Assembly: GCA_905221605.1 (NCBI GenBank)
Contig: CAJNDS010002224.1
Location: 746,023-810,022 of the forward strand
Reading direction: 5' to 3'
DNA from: Symbiodinium natans
Lineage: Eukaryota > Sar > Dinophyceae > Suessiales > Symbiodiniaceae
DNA: 64,000 nucleotides
The notes under the pieces were generated by a model that saw only the letters and a list, made by a program, of their open reading frames with translations, did not search any database and was not told the DNA's origin. Shown piece after piece: positions 31,601 through 46,600 of the stretch; position 1 is the first letter of the stretch; the number at the start of each line of letters is the position of its first letter. Both the position numbers and the translations under genes were made by a program.

Positions 31601-34600
31601 CAAAAGGGCACACTGCCGTAGGGATGCCTTGGGAAAGTGACGGAGGGGGGTGGGGTCAAGATTGGGGAGCGACCCTAAACTTCCAAACCCTAAACCCTAA
31701 ACCCTAAACCCTAAACCCTAAACCGTAAACCGTAAACCGTAAACCGTAAACCCTAAACCCTAAACCCTAAACCCTAAACCCTAAACCCTAAACCCTAAAC
31801 CCTAAACCCTAAACCCTAAACCCTAAGCCCAAATCAAGCGCCCTGGCACGTTGAACAGCGAAGACTTGCCAGCATTGCGGCGCCCGGTGATGGCGACCTA
31901 CCAGGCTGGGCTATTCGGCCAGGGGTTTAGTGTTTAGGGTTTAAAGTTTAGGGTTTAGGCCTTATAATCCCTTACCAACCCTATAAAAGGCCTTTTTGAG
32001 GGTGATAGGGTATAATAGCCCATGTAGGTACCAGGCTTCTAGCTGAGAAGGTCTTAGGGGGATGGCCCTAAATATCCCAAAGCCCTAAACCCTAAACCCG
32101 AAACCCTAAACCCTAAACCCTAAACCCGAAACCCTAAACCCTAAACGCCAAGCTAGAGGTTGAGGCCTTCGGGCTGAGCATTCAGGATGAAATTGCGGCT
32201 TCTGCGCGCTTAGAAACCTCAGTGGCTCAGCAACCTACGAAGGGTTTGTCGGGATTAGGGTTTAGGGCTTTAGGGATTTGTGGCTTAATGGGCCTTAACA
32301 GGAGAATCCAGGGACCTCTGTGCGTCCCAAGTCTAAACCCTAAACCTTAAACCCTAAACCCTAAACCCTAAACCCTATTTAGGGCCGGCGGGCTTGGGTT
32401 CTCGGGGTTCGTCCTTTGTTCTGTAAACCCTAAACCCTAAACCCTACCCCTACACCCGAAACCCCTAAACCCTTGTGTACACTATTATTCAACAAGGGCC
32501 CATACTCGGATCCCTATGAACAAGGTTTAGGGTTTAGGGTCACTAAGGGCCCAGCTCGAATCATCCTTAAACCATGTCCCAACTTTCTGGAATAAACCCT
32601 AAACCCTAAACCCTAAACCCTAAACCCTAAACCCTAAACCCTAAACCCTAAACCCTAAACCCTAAACCCTAAACCGGGCTGTAGGGTGTAAGGGGGCTTT
32701 AGGGTTTAAGTACCAGCCCTCCCGGTCCTTGATGGCATTGTCGCGAGGTTCGCTGATCTGCTTCACATGCCGGTCTTTCTTCGGGAAGAGACCATTGCCT
32801 TGGCCCCCAAGCCCTAAACCCTAAACCCTAGGCCCTAAACCCTAAACCCTAAACCCTAAACCCTAAACCCTAAACCCTAGGCCCTAAACCCTAAACCCTA
32901 AATCCTAAACCCTAAACCCTAAGGCCGAAACCCGAAACCCTAAACCGCAACTGAACCCTAGCAGACTTCGTGCTTGATACATGCGATTGTGATATACCTT
33001 CAACCGTGTTGAAACTGCAAGGCCATAGCCCCAGACCCTGGATCAAGCACCAAACCCTTTACCTTTTGAACCCCAAAACCGCGAAACCCGAAACCCCCAT
33101 ACCCGAAAACCCCCAAACCCAAAACCCAAAACCCCGCAAACCCTAAAACCCTAAACCCCCAAAACCCTAAACCGTAGGATAAGCCAGAGGATCGGAGTCT
33201 AAATCTTAGGTCCGTGGCCGACATGGGCGGTTTGGGTTTAGGGTTTGGGGTTTGGGGTTTGGGGTTTGGGGTTTGGGGTTTAGGGTTTAGGGTTTAGGGT
33301 TTAGGGCTTACGGCTTAGGGTTGAGGGTTTAGGATTTAGGGCTTAGGGCTTAGGGTGGTTGAGGGAAAAAGCCAGGGCGCAGCCTGAAAGCCTGAACACA
33401 TAAGAGGCCGAAGCACTATATTCTGGTTTAGGGTTTAGGGTTTAGGGTTTCCAGGGTTAACTTTAGAGTTGAGGGCTTTGGTTTTCTAGAGTCTGTAGAG
33501 TTTCCAGGGTTTTAGGTTTAGGGGCCTTATAGCCCCTAAACCCCTAACCCCTAACCCCTAAACCCTAAACCCTAAACCCTAAACCCAAACCGCAATAGAC
33601 GCCGGACTCTGAACGGAGATCCAGGATGCATCCCTTGTTGATCAAGGCGTCCACGACTTCCTGTTTGGCGGCTTGTTAGGGGGGTCTGTGGCATAGGGTT
33701 CCCTAAACCCTAAACCCTATACCCTAAACCCTAAACCCTAAACCTGAGGGTTTCGGCATGAAGACTCAACCACTTCCTCAACCAACAACCGAACCCCTAG
33801 ATACACCCCACCCAAGCCCTAAACCCTAACCCCTAAACCCTAAACCCTAAACCCTAAAACCCCCACATGGAACAAGAACTTCCGGAACAGAGGGACGAGC
33901 TTAGGAGCTTCATACTGGTGGGCCGCTCTACCCAAACCCTGAAAACTAAACGCTGGACGTGAGGTCCCTGGCTTTAGGGCTTAGTGTGTCCGCCTCTCTT
34001 TCACTCAAGAAGTTGCGTGAAAAGGGCCCTAAACCCTAAACCCTAAACCCTAAACCCTAAACCCTAAACCCTAAACCCTTTGAACAGGGATGGCTCAAGG
34101 AACCCCACAAGCAGCTCGAAATCTCGACCGAGACCTCCAAGGGCTTACTCTAAGGTTTAAGAAGCAAGGTTCTGGGTTTTAGGGTTTAGGGTTTTTAGGG
34201 TTTAGGGTTTTCAGGATTTTTAGGGTTTTAGGGTTTTTAGGGTTTTTAGGGTTATTAGGGTTTTTTAGGGTTTTTATTGTTTTTAGGGTTTTTAGGTTTA
34301 CCTAGACCGCCAAGGGGGGGGAGGGTTTAAGAAGTAGGGTCAAAGGGCTTCGGCCCCTTGGAGCCCTCGGAGAAACCCAATAGAGGCACGAAACCATCAA
34401 ACCCCGAATCCCTAAACCCTGATCCGCAAGCCTAAGAGCCTAAACCCGAAACCCGAAACCTTAAACCCCAGCCCCAAACCCTAAACCCCAAACCCCAGAC
34501 CCCAACAGCAGCCCAGGGTCCCAGGTACCACGCCGATGCCAGGCGCTGACCGGAATCCTTGGGAGAGGTTCCCTTTTCGATGGATTCGGGTTTAGGGTTT

Positions 34601-37600
34601 CGGGTTTAGGGTTTAGGGTTTAGGGTTAAGGGTTAAGGGTTAAGGGTTTAGGGCTTGAGGGTTTAGGGTTTAGGGTAAAAACAAAAACGAGTTCAGAGAA
34701 GATCTAACTTAGAACTCGAGCATGACGATACGATACTCCAATCCCTACACCATAAACCCTAAGCCCTAAACCCTTTACCCTAAACCCTTAAACCCTGAAC
34801 CCTAAACCCTAAACCCCTCTTTGGGCCAACTCGGGGAGTGTCCTCTCTTAGGGGAAGGTTTTGGGGGCACCCCCACTGTACTTTAGGGGCCTGAGTTTTG
34901 GGGTTTAGGGTTTAGGATTTGGGGTTAGGGTTCAGGGCTACTCTAGGGGGCTGAATAAATAGAATAGGGGTTTGGGGGCTTGTTATAGTATGAAGATAAG
35001 GGGACCATAAGGGAATACCATTAATAGTTATAACTAACCCTGAATTGCACTTTTTAAGGGCTCTGCGCCCCCCAAAGCTCCAATCCTGAAGGCCTTCCAG
35101 AAGCCATGATTCCGAGAAGCCGCCAAAACCTAAGGCTTGAGGGTTAAGGTGTAGAGTGTAACCCTAAACCCTAAACCCTAAACCCTAAAACCCAAAAACC
35201 CTAAACCGTAAACCCTCAACCTGCCCGGTGGGTATGGTGAAATACTCAGAGCCTCCTCGTGGGACGAGGCGCGGCTCCCCGATTCCCAGGCTCCAGAACT
35301 CCGCAGCCTCTTCAGCGCGAGCTGGGGCCCTCCCCCTGCGGTTTAGGACTCTATCTCTCTGTCTCTGTTTCTCGCTCTCCTCCGTCTCTGGTTGTCGTGA
35401 TTCTGACTTGTGTTTCTCTTTTAAGCTTTGTTTCTCTCGTTTGTTTGTTTCTAGTTTTTCCTCCCTCTCTCTCTCTTCTCACTTCCTAGGGTTTAGAGCT
35501 TGGGGCTCAGGGTTTAGTATTTGTCTCTGTTTCTCTCTCTCTCTCCCTCCCTCCCTCTCTCCCATGTGCTCTATCTACGTTCGTATCTGAGGTTTAGAGC
35601 GCTTAGAGTTTGGGCCGTCAGTTCAGGTTTGTTCGACAGTTAGCTGCTTGATCATCCCCATAGCCCACCATAGCCCTGAAACATAATCAGATAGGGTTTA
35701 GGGTTTAGGGTTTAGGGTTTAGGGTTTAGGGTTTAGGGTTTAGGGTTTAGGGTTTAGGGTTTAGGGTTTAGGGTTTAGGGTTACCTCTGCGTAGATGTCT
35801 GTGGAAGCAAACAAGAACACTGAGCCCACTAAACCCTAATATGGGGAGCTAGGACAGCTGCCATCCAGATACAAATACACCGCAAACAAACCCAACACAG
35901 CCTGCGCCCTAAGGCCTAAGGCCCTAAACTCTAAACCCAGAACCCAGCATCCAAAACCCAGAACCCCAAACCCAAAACCCAAAACCCAAACCCTGAACCC
36001 AAACCCTGAACCCTTACCCAAAACCCTTAACTTAACCCTCAACCCAGAAGCCTAATCCCTAAACTCAGAACCCTAAACTCGAAACCTGAAACCCTAAACC
36101 CTAAACCCTACTAAACTCGAAACCTGAAATACACACCCAAAACCCAAAACCCCGCGCGTTGTAGTCCATCGTCTGAAGCCGGTCTGACTTTGCCTCGAAC
36201 TCAAAGAATCTAGGGTTTAGGGCGTAGGGCTTAGGGTTTAGGGTTTAGGGTGAGGCAGGCTTGGGGCTTGGGATTTCAGGGTCTAGCGGTTTCAGGGGCT
36301 CAAAGGCTTGGGGTGTCAGGGTTTAGGGTTTAGGGTTTAGGGTTTAGGGTTTAGGGCTTCAGGGGTTTCAGGGCTTGGGGGTGTGGGGGCTCAGGGACTC
36401 GGGGGTTCTAGAGTCTTGCGGCTCAGGGGCTTAGGATTTCTAGCACTGAGGGTTTAAGGTTTAGGGAGGGTTTAGGGTTTAGGGTTTAGGGTAGGGTTTA
36501 GGGTTTAGGTTTAGGGTTGTTTTTTTTTGCGACGAGGAGCACACCCTCACCCTCGGCCGAAAACCTGCCCTCAACATGAGACGGAAAACCCCTCCCACCG
36601 AATGAATTCCTATGTAGGCCTTATCCGGATATAAAAGGAAACTGAGTACCCCTAAAAGGAAACACAAACTCTGTCAAGCATGGGATGGCCATACCCTAAA
36701 CCCTAAACCCCAACCCCTAAACCCCAACCCCTAACCCCGAACCCCGAAACCCTAAACCCTAAACCCTAAACCCTAACCCCACGCTTTTTGCCCAGGCGAC
36801 CACAGCAAGGACCACCCGCAGGCCCTTGCTGATGTAGACCTCCTTCAGGTACTTCGCAATCCTGACGAACATGTGCACCCAGACCCTTGGGAGCCCTAAC
36901 CCTAAACCCTAAACCCTAAACCCTAAACCCTAAACCCTAAACCCTAAACCCTAAACCCTAAACCCTAAACCCTAAACCCTAAACCCTAAACCCTAACCTC
37001 TCAGGTGCTCTAGCCTCTTGGCAGCCCTAATCTAAGGGTTTAGGGTTTAGGGCTTAGGGTCAGGGTTTAGTTTTCTAAGGGTTTGGGGTCCTAAGGGTAG
37101 TTTCATGGGCCCTTATTATTATGGTCCCTAACCTCCTTTAAAGCGTTCTGATGTTATGGGCCCTTAAAAGGAGTATATAAGGGTACCCTTTAAGGGCCCA
37201 TACTAAGGACCATGTCACTACCGTAGACCTAAACAGCCCCACCCCCACCCTCAATGTAGGGGACTAGCGCGACAGCTTCGAGCTTTCACATTTGGTAGGT
37301 TGCCGAATGTGGGGGTCCCATGTAGGGTATACCTACTGCAACACGGGCTCCGATATGTAGGGCGTCGCAAAAAAGAAGGAAGTTCTCAACTGACATGTTG
37401 CACTCACAATCTTACAACTATGTGGCCTGGAAAGAAACCGGCACCCCAAACCCGAAACCACAAACCCTAAACCGTCCCTAGATTCCGCACCGGATACCAT
37501 TCCAGAGACTGACATCTATGGAGAACGGACCCATGCTTCCCGTCAGCTGCACACGGGGTTCTCTAGGTTTCAGAACTTTACCTAACAACCCTGAACCCTT

Positions 37601-40600
37601 GCTCCCCGGTGCCCCTATGAACCCTAAACCCTCACACCCGAGCCCTATACCTCCAAAACCCTAAACCCTAAACCCTAAACCCTAAACCCTAAGCCCTAAA
37701 CCCTAAACCCTAAACCCTAAACCCTAAACCCTAAACCCTAAACCCTAAACCCTAAACCCTAAACCCTAACCCTAAACCCTAAACCCTAAACCCTTCACAG
37801 AACCAAGCGGCTTCACGTCATCTGCCGTCACGCCCTTAGTGCTGTCGACGACGAAGATGGCGGCTGCGGACTCGCGCAGCGCGACGTCTATCCTGAGCGG
37901 GCGCGACTCGACAGGTCTAAAGGGTTTTTACGATGCTTTTAGGGTTAGGGTTTAGGGTTTAGGGTTTAGGGTTTAGGGTTTAGGGTTTAGGGTTTAGGGT
38001 TTAGGGTTTAGGGTTTAGGGTTTAGGGTTTAGGGTTTAGGGTTTAGGGTTTAGGGTTTAGGGTTTAGGGATTCTTTTTTGTTGATTTATTGCCTGCATGG
38101 TCTGTGCTTATCACCCAAGGTTTGCTCTCAAAAGGTGGACTTGAGGTGACAAAAAGGTTGCGTGTACTGGCAGGTGGTGCAGCGTAGGGGCTCCAGGATT
38201 CCAGGGTTACAGGGTTGAGGGCTCAGGGTCGCCCTAAACCCTAAACCCTAAACCCTAAACCCTCAACCCTGAACCCTGAACCCTAAACCCTGTACCCTAA
38301 ACCCTAAACCCTAACCCTAAACCCTAAACCCAGTTGGTTGGGCTCTAAATCCTGAAGGTCTATGGCGATGGCAGGTTTCTCGATCTCGAGGGCCCTGACC
38401 CCAAGCCCCAGGATTTAGAGTTTGCGGTAAGGGTTTAGGGTTTAGGGTTTAGGGTTTAGGATTTAGGGTTTAGGGTTTAGGGTTTAGGGTTTAGGGCTTA
38501 GGGCTTAGGGCTTAGGGTTTTAGGGTTTAGGGTTGACTCAACCCCTCAGGGTTCAGGGTTTAGGGCTTAGGCTTTTGCAGTGGCAGGGTGTGTTGTGGAT
38601 TCGTGGGCTTATAAGGGTTTAGGGTTTAGGGTGTAGGGCTTCAGGGTTTATGGTTTAGGGCTTCAGGCTTTGCGGGTTTCAGGGTTTCAGGGTTTAGGGT
38701 TTCAGGGGCTCCGGAAGTGTAGGGAGTCACGCGCTTAGCGGAGAGATCCAGACCCTAAACTCTTCACCCTGCCCGAGGCTTCTTAGGGTTTAGGGGCTAG
38801 GCTTCACGGAATATAGGGGCTGAGGGCTAAACCCTAAACCCTAAACCCTAAACCCCAAACCCTAAACCCTGAACCCTGAACCCTAAACCCTAAACCCTAA
38901 ACCCTAACAACCCAGTTTCCAAACCAAAAGATTAAAACAAAAAAACGAAGGAAGCCCAGTAGCTGATGCCGGATCTCCCTCTCGAAGCGGATCCTCATAG
39001 CCGAGGCACAGGGGTTTAGGGTTTAGGGTTTGGGGTTTAGGGTTTGGGGTTTAGGGTTTAGGGTTTAGGGTTTGGGGGGGCTCAAGGCCTCCCACCCCAC
39101 GCCCTCAACACAGCCAATTTCAAGAATCTTGGGTTTAGGTTTTAGGGTTTACCGTTAATAGAGGGTCTAGGGACCCGCACCGCAAATCCAAACTGAAAAC
39201 CCCATGACCTGGACGGGAGTACCTCGAAAGTTGATGGGGGAAGACACTCGAGAGAATGTTGTGTGTTGGGCCGCATTGCTGAGAAGCTTCCTGATCTTCC
39301 TGGTTAGTTAAACCCTAAACCCTAAACCCTAAACCCTAAACCCTAAACCCTAAACCCTAAACCCTAAACCCTAAGGTTTAGGGCCCTAAACCCTAAACCC
39401 TAAGGTTCTTAGAAGGGGACCAGGGCTTCTTACAGGAGGTTGGGAAACATACCCTCAACCACACCCAACCACCCGTCAAAAGAGAAACTGGCCGAAGCCA
39501 ACTCGACAGACCACAAAGCGCGAAGCCGCACAATGACCTGGGCCACAATGCAAGCCACTAAGCCTAAACCCCAAACCCGAACCCCCACCCCCACCCCCCC
39601 CCCCCCCCAAGCTATCCCCAAAAGGCCGAAGCCCAAAACCCTAAACCCTAAACCCCCAAATCCCTAAACCCTAAACCCCAAAAAGCCCCAAAAGCCCACC
39701 CTCAACTCACGAAGCCGTCTTACTTAGGGGTAGTAATATAGGGATCATTCTTTGCTCATTAATTTGGGGTTCTTAAGCAAATAGAAGCGAAGCCCCTTGG
39801 CCATGGCACCCCTTCCGACTTTCGTCGAAGATGAGGCCACCCGCGTCGATGAGGTCGAACAAGTACCTCAACAAAGGAAAGGGGTAAGTTTAGGGCTTAG
39901 GGTTTAGGGTTTCGGGTTTAGGGTTTCGGGTTTAGGGTTTAGGGTTTCGGGTTTAGGGATCATAGGGTTTAGGGTTCATAGGGTTTAGGGTTTAAGCTTT
40001 ATGGGGCTGAAGGCCTCAATGGCTTCGGGCTTAAGGCATAGGGAGGTGTAGGGATGTTTAGGGCTCTCGATTGAAAACTACATGGACGGCAAAAGGGTTT
40101 ACGGTGCATATACGGTTTCGGGTTTAGGGTTAAGGGGTTAGGGTTTAGGGAACATCGTACTACAGGCCACAGGATCTTCGAAACGTTGCGAACATGGACG
40201 TTAAACTTGAACCCCAAACTGACCCAAAACAGCAAGCCCTCAACCCCAAACCCACGTTTGTCAATAGTCTCAAGCGCCTCATGAGGGTTTGGGGTTTAGG
40301 GCTAGGGTTTGGGATTTGCGGTTTAGAGAAAAACAAGGGTTTAGGACACAGAGTTCAGGTTCAACCGTCTGCTGCAACATGCCTACCTCCCGCAACACTC
40401 TCAATGGTAAGCTCTCATGCAAAAGGTGAACCAACTCGTGAAATTGACCTTGCAACATGCTCTTTGAAACATACTGACTCTGCATTCTGCCAGTCAGCGG
40501 AACTGAGGCAGCAATCGCAAAAGAATTATGTACATCCTACTTAGCGCTAGATTCTCAAGCACTCGCGGCCCCGCGTGCCGGACACATGGACATCAAGAAA

Positions 40601-43600
40601 CCGGTCCTCGCGAATTGAGCCGCGTATGCGTGAGTGCAGTTGCGTCCAGAATGGCATCTTCATGTCTACGGAAGCAGTGAAGCATGGCCCGCCAGTGTAG
40701 TTGGCGGGCGTGCTGCTCGAAGCATACCGCACGCACGAAGTCGCCATGTTGTCGACGACGATGTGGAGATTGAAGATGCGCGCGTAGACTGTGGCTACCT
40801 TGAAGAGACTGGAGGCGTAGCAGCCGTTGTCCAGGGTGCAAAAGCCTCCTTTCAACAACTTCCAGATGCTGCAGGTGTAGGTACCGGTGCTCTGGGCATA
40901 GGCCACCTCCGCCTGATAGACTTGTGCAAGGACGTATCGCGCAGGCCACCTTGCATACCAACTGAACCCCACAGATGGGGTCATAAGAAGCCTATACCCT
41001 AAACCCTAAACCCTGAACCCTAGACCATAAGCCCGTGTATAGAGTGTGTGGACCATATTCTTTCAGGGTTCATCTCATTCCCAAGGCACTCCACATTCCC
41101 ACAGAGATCTTCTCCCTCCGCACCTGCAAACCTAGGTCAGCGTTTAGGGTTTAGGGTTTAGTGTTTATGGGTTTTTGGGTTTTTGGGTTTTTGGGTTTTT
41201 GTTTTTTTTGGTTTTTTTGGGGTTTTTGGGTGGGTTCAGTGGCCTGCAAAGTCATTGGGGTGACTTATAGCTAGGGCCCCCGATGGTAGTTCTTCCATAC
41301 TTCGCATTCATCGAGTAAGAAACTTGGCATCCTAAAGCTCCGTCACAGGAAGGCTTGTTGTGGCCGAGTCGACATAGGGCTTTGGAAAACCTGGTCAGAG
41401 GACTCTAGATTACTACTACCCTACTGGCCGTCATGGGACTCTCATGTACCGCCATTCACCCCACACCCCTACATCCTTGCACTAAACCCTAAACCAACCC
41501 TATATAAACCCTAACCCCCAAACCCTACCTCTGAGGTCTCTCTTTAAGGTCAGCCCTGAGCCCCGTCTCTAGCACCTTAGAAAGGCCCCAGCAACTGCAG
41601 GAACCCGAAGGTGTCGGGGTTGTGCATGTAGCGGTGTCCGCCCACAGGCTGCCAGACCCACCTGATGCAAGGGTTCATGGTCCACATGCCTTAGGGCTTA
41701 TAGGGTTTAGGGTTTAGGGTGTAGGGTTTAGGGTTTAAGGTCTCCGATATCCCTAAACCCTACACCCCGAGTTGTATGCCTTAGGGCTTATAGGGTTTAG
41801 AGCTTAGCGTTTTCGGTGTAGGGTTTAGGGTTTAAGGTATCCGATATCCCTAAACCCTACACCCCCAATTGTAGGGTTCATTTGGCACCCAAGGCGCTCC
41901 CAGTAGCAGCTCCACTGGTCGGCGCCCAGTAGGGTAGGTTGGTCCTGCGCACGGCTTTCAGGAACTTACAGAATAAGGCCTACTAATCCCCATAGCCAAC
42001 CCTATAAAGGGCCGTCCTAAGGGGCTATAGGGTATAATGGCCCATCCTGAAAATTCATCAAGAAGTTTGTCTCACATTGCCTGACAGGGATTGGTAAACC
42101 CTATAAACTCCGAAACAGGGAACCTCTCTTGGGGATGATAGTGGTAGCACGGGCTAGACTATGCTCCCAAATTTCAGGGATCACTTGGCCTCACGGAAGG
42201 TCCCGAAAATTCCCGGAACCTTGATCATCAGGAACAAAAAGAGGCAAGTTACCACACAGCGCCGTTCATCAAGACGTGTTAGTAGTACATGTATCCTATG
42301 GGGCAGATTGTTTCTGAAATTCGGGATGGATGCTGGCTGAGCGTCGGGTTTTTGACGACTTGTGCTTCTAAGATCTCAACCGTAGCCTAAACTCGGAACC
42401 TTAAACCCTAGTGACACCCGAAAGGGCCTTCTGGATGGACGGACAAAGCTGGCCGAACAGGGAGGCGTTCGAGGTGAAGAAGGGATGCTCCGCCCGGGAG
42501 AAGTCTGCTGACCAATACTTTGCGCCCGCGTTTGGGTCATACCGCGACGGGAGCGAAGTGCCGTTGCCCGCTGAGAGCAAGCCGCCAACACCGTCACCTT
42601 GGTAGCCCCAGTAACCGTACAGGGGTTTACGATACTAGGGGTTACCTTATAAATATTGGGATCCTTATTAAAAGGGCATCCTACTATTCGGGGGTTTATA
42701 TTCGGGTACCTTACTATCGTAAACCACCATGTTATTATGAGGGTGCCCTTTTTGGGGGGTTGATTACTTTTTATAAGGGAACCCAGGACCCAGGTTTAGG
42801 GTTTAGGGTTTAGGGTTTAGGGTTTAGGGTTTAGGGTTTAGGGTTTAGGGTTTAGGGTTTAGGGTTTAGGGTTTAGGGTTTAGGGGCAAAAGGGCAGCAC
42901 TCAGCTACCAAGTCGCGGGGGTGCAGAGGAAAGGCGATTTCCACCTTGGTTGAGGCAGCAATCCAGGCCTCGAAACCCGAATGCACCCTAAACTTGGGAT
43001 CACATTTAGGCAGTTCTCTACAGTAACCCCGAAATACACTCTAAACCCTAAACCCTAAACCCTAAAATCTTAAGCCCTAGACCCTACCCCGAAAAGATTT
43101 TGGGGTACCCTAAATACTTGGGGCCACCTTATGATAAGGACCCCACAAGGGACCAGACTTTAGAGATGTGACCATATGCCCCGTCTACTAACCCTAGCAC
43201 TTCTGGACCTGAAACGCTTCTAGGGTTTAGGGTTTAGGGTTTAGGGTGTGGGGTTTAGGGTTTTAGGGTTTTAGGGTTTAGGGTTTTAGGGTTTAGGGTT
43301 TAGGGTTTAGGGTTTAGGGTTTAGGGTTTAGGGTTTAGGGTTTAGGGTTTAGGGTTTAGGGTTTAGGGTTTTGGGTTTAGGGTTTAGGGTTCAATGACTC
43401 TCTCAAAGGGAGGGCTGAGGGCTGGCATGATCCTTCAGAGGAGCGTAAGTTCTACCATGCAAAGTTTCAGAGAAGCCACGTGCCCATATCCTAGCTACCC
43501 TCCTTTACCTTTAAGGGCCCATGTACCCGTGCAGCTGCTACTCGGACACCTGTAGGAATGGAAAGGGTGCAAAAGGCTTTATAGTACTTTATAGGGAAAC

Positions 43601-46600
43601 CAAAGCCCTAAAAACAAGGGGAATAAGGGCCTACCCCGGGTCCTAGTTATTTAAGGCCCCAAATATGTACTCTACCATGGTGGTACATGAGTTCGCATTA
43701 AGGGTTTAGGGCTTACAAGAACTAATAAGCGGGCAGGGCTTTTAATTCAAAACCCTACGGGGGCAAACAAACAAAGAAAAAAACTGCCCACACACTACGC
43801 GCCCTAGCGCCAAAAGCCTGAAAAGCCCCTGTAAACCGTGGATGCTGACAGGCACTGACAGGCTTTAGGGTTTCAGGGTTTAGGTGCAGGCGTTCCGGGC
43901 TCGGGGTACCCAAACGCGTACCCAAAGTCGAACCCTAAACCCTAAACCCTAAACCCTAAACCCTGTATGCTTCCCAAGCACAGTCCATCCCTCTGTGGCC
44001 CAGCCTTGCGCTCTGGCAGTGGCTGTTCGCATGTTGGGATACATCCTTGAGCTGAGCCCTAAACCCTAAACCCTAAACCCCAAACCCCAAACCCCAAACC
44101 CCAAACCCTAAACCCTAAACCCCAAACCCTAACCCTAAACCCTAAACCCTAAACCCTAAAACCCTGTAAAGGGGGTGTGGTGTTAAACATTTTCGGGGCT
44201 TAAGGGGTTACAGGCCCGGTCAGCCCTTAGAAGCGCTATGCCGGGTGCCGAGGAGTCCATGACTTTAGGGTTTAGGGCTCAGGGTTTGGAATTAGGGTTT
44301 AGGGTTTAGGGTTTAGGACTAGGGTTTAGGGTTTAGGGTTTAGGGTTTAGGGTTAGGGTTTAGGGTTTAGGGTTTAGGATTAGGGTTTAGGGTTGAGGGG
44401 TTTGGGTTTCAAAATAACTCTAAACCCTAAAACCCTGAAACCCTAAAACCCTAAAACCCTAAAAACCCTAAAGCCCTAAAACCCTAAAACCCTAAAACCC
44501 AAAAACCTTAATTAGAACCCTGAAACCCAAAATCCCTAGAACCCAAAATCCCTAGAACCCAAAAACCCTGAAACCCTGAAACCCTAAAACCCTAAAACCC
44601 TAAAACCCTAAACCCTAAACCCTAAACCCTAAACCCTAAAGCGCACTGAAGAGGGAGCTGGCATCGACCAGGATCCCCCAAAGGGCGGCCACGAGGAGTT
44701 CTGACAGAACCTGTGTTGAGGCATAAGTTTAGGGTTTAGGGTTTAGGGTTTAGGGTTTATAGACCCCTAGAAGGAACCCTTAGTCTTGTTTCCCTTTTAT
44801 TCAAATCCCTGAGCCCCAGACCGAAAGCCCTACAACCCGACAATGACAAACAAAACAGGAGCGGGGACTAGGCTCGAGGGTTTCATGCCCCGAGGGCACC
44901 CTAAACCCTAAACCCTAACCCTAAACCCTAAACCCTAAACCCTAAACCCTAAACCCTAAACCCTAAACCCTAAACCCTAAACCCTAAACCCTAAACCCTA
45001 TAAACCCTAAACTTTAAACTAAGACTTGAGAGGGAACATATGGTGGTGAACTACATTTAGGCCTCTGGCAGTACATGGGTCCGCCGGCTTGAGCCCCGGA
45101 AGCCCCTTGAGCCTTTTCAGCCCCTAAACCCTCAAGCACCCTAAACCCTAAACCCTAAACCCTAAACCCAACAGCCTAAACACTAAACCCTAAACCCTAA
45201 ACCCCAAACCCCAAACCCTAAGCCCGAAAGCCTAAACCCTAAGCCCTAAACCCTAAACCCGAAGTCCTGACCCTAAACCTTAAACCCTAAACCCCAAAGC
45301 CTAAAGCCCTGCCTCTGACACGAAGGGTCCGTGATCGCACAGCAGGGCACGCCAACCGACCCTAGGCCCCCGTCTGGTACCTTGCGGGGGTTCAAAATGA
45401 ACGGTTTCGGGTTTAAGTCTTACGGGTTTTGGGTCTGATAGGGTTCATACAGGGTTTATGGGGTCTGCCGGGTGTGTGGGGTTTATCGGTTTATAGCGTT
45501 TCCACAACGGTTTAGGGTTCATAAGGGTTTATACAGGGTTGATAGGGTTGGTTTCCCTATACCCAAACATGAATTCTCGTCTCAGTAGGTAGGGTAGATA
45601 ACCCAATTTTGAGGTTCAAATGCTCCCAAGGTACACGCCACAGCACGTCATATGTCGCATTGTTGAAGTTCATTTCCTACAATTTTGTGGAGGCATATCA
45701 CAGCCAATCCCAGTCTGTCAAACCTTATCTCGTTACCCATGTTTGACACGAAACGAGCACATACATTGCTGGCAGGTCAGGCAGGCGTCAAACTCCTTGT
45801 ACCAGTGGTTTGTGCCGGCAACATCGATGAAGACCTCAAAGTCGTTGTCGTAATACCTTGGGATGTTGAGTCCCTTGTGCTGAGAGTCCTTAATGGGGAT
45901 TGTAGTACCCCTACTATAATCCCTATCAAGGGCGTTTAGGTTAAAATCCCAAATAATACCTTGCAAAGCCTTCAAAAGCCCTACAATCTACTTGGGCCCT
46001 AGAGAGCTATGATGTAGGAACCCCCTAGAAAAGGCCCCAAGTATCTACTCCACAGGTTTATGGGGGTTTCCGAACTTGGGTGTCTTTTTAATCCCTTATT
46101 TCGTAAACCCCCATTTGGACCCTTTGGGAAGCCCTGTGGAAAGAAAGAAGCTGCACTTCCTGCTGCTTCGAAGCCCATGCGCGCAAGAGGCAGCGCCAGC
46201 GCGTAGGTTTGGGGAGTTTTTGGGGATATTTTGGGTCCAGGGCTCGGAGCTAAAGACCTTAAACCAATCACACCCTAAACCCTAAACCCACATGAACCCT
46301 GAAACTCTCCCACGCCAAAAAAAAAAACAAGCCCAAGGTGCGGGACGTTGCTGTTCCCTAAACCCTAAACCCTAAACCCTAAACCCTAAACCCTAAACCC
46401 TAAACCCTAAACCCTAAACCCTAAACCCTAAACCCCATCAGCCCTTAAGAAAGACAAGCCCAGGGTGCGGGACGTTGCTGTTCCCGATGGGGTTCGTGCT
46501 GGTCAGATCAGGGTTGGACCCCCGCACGAAGCCGTTCTCGACCCAGGGTTCGCCGACAAAGGCTCCGACATACCTGGGTTTGGGGTCTGGGGTTTGGGGT

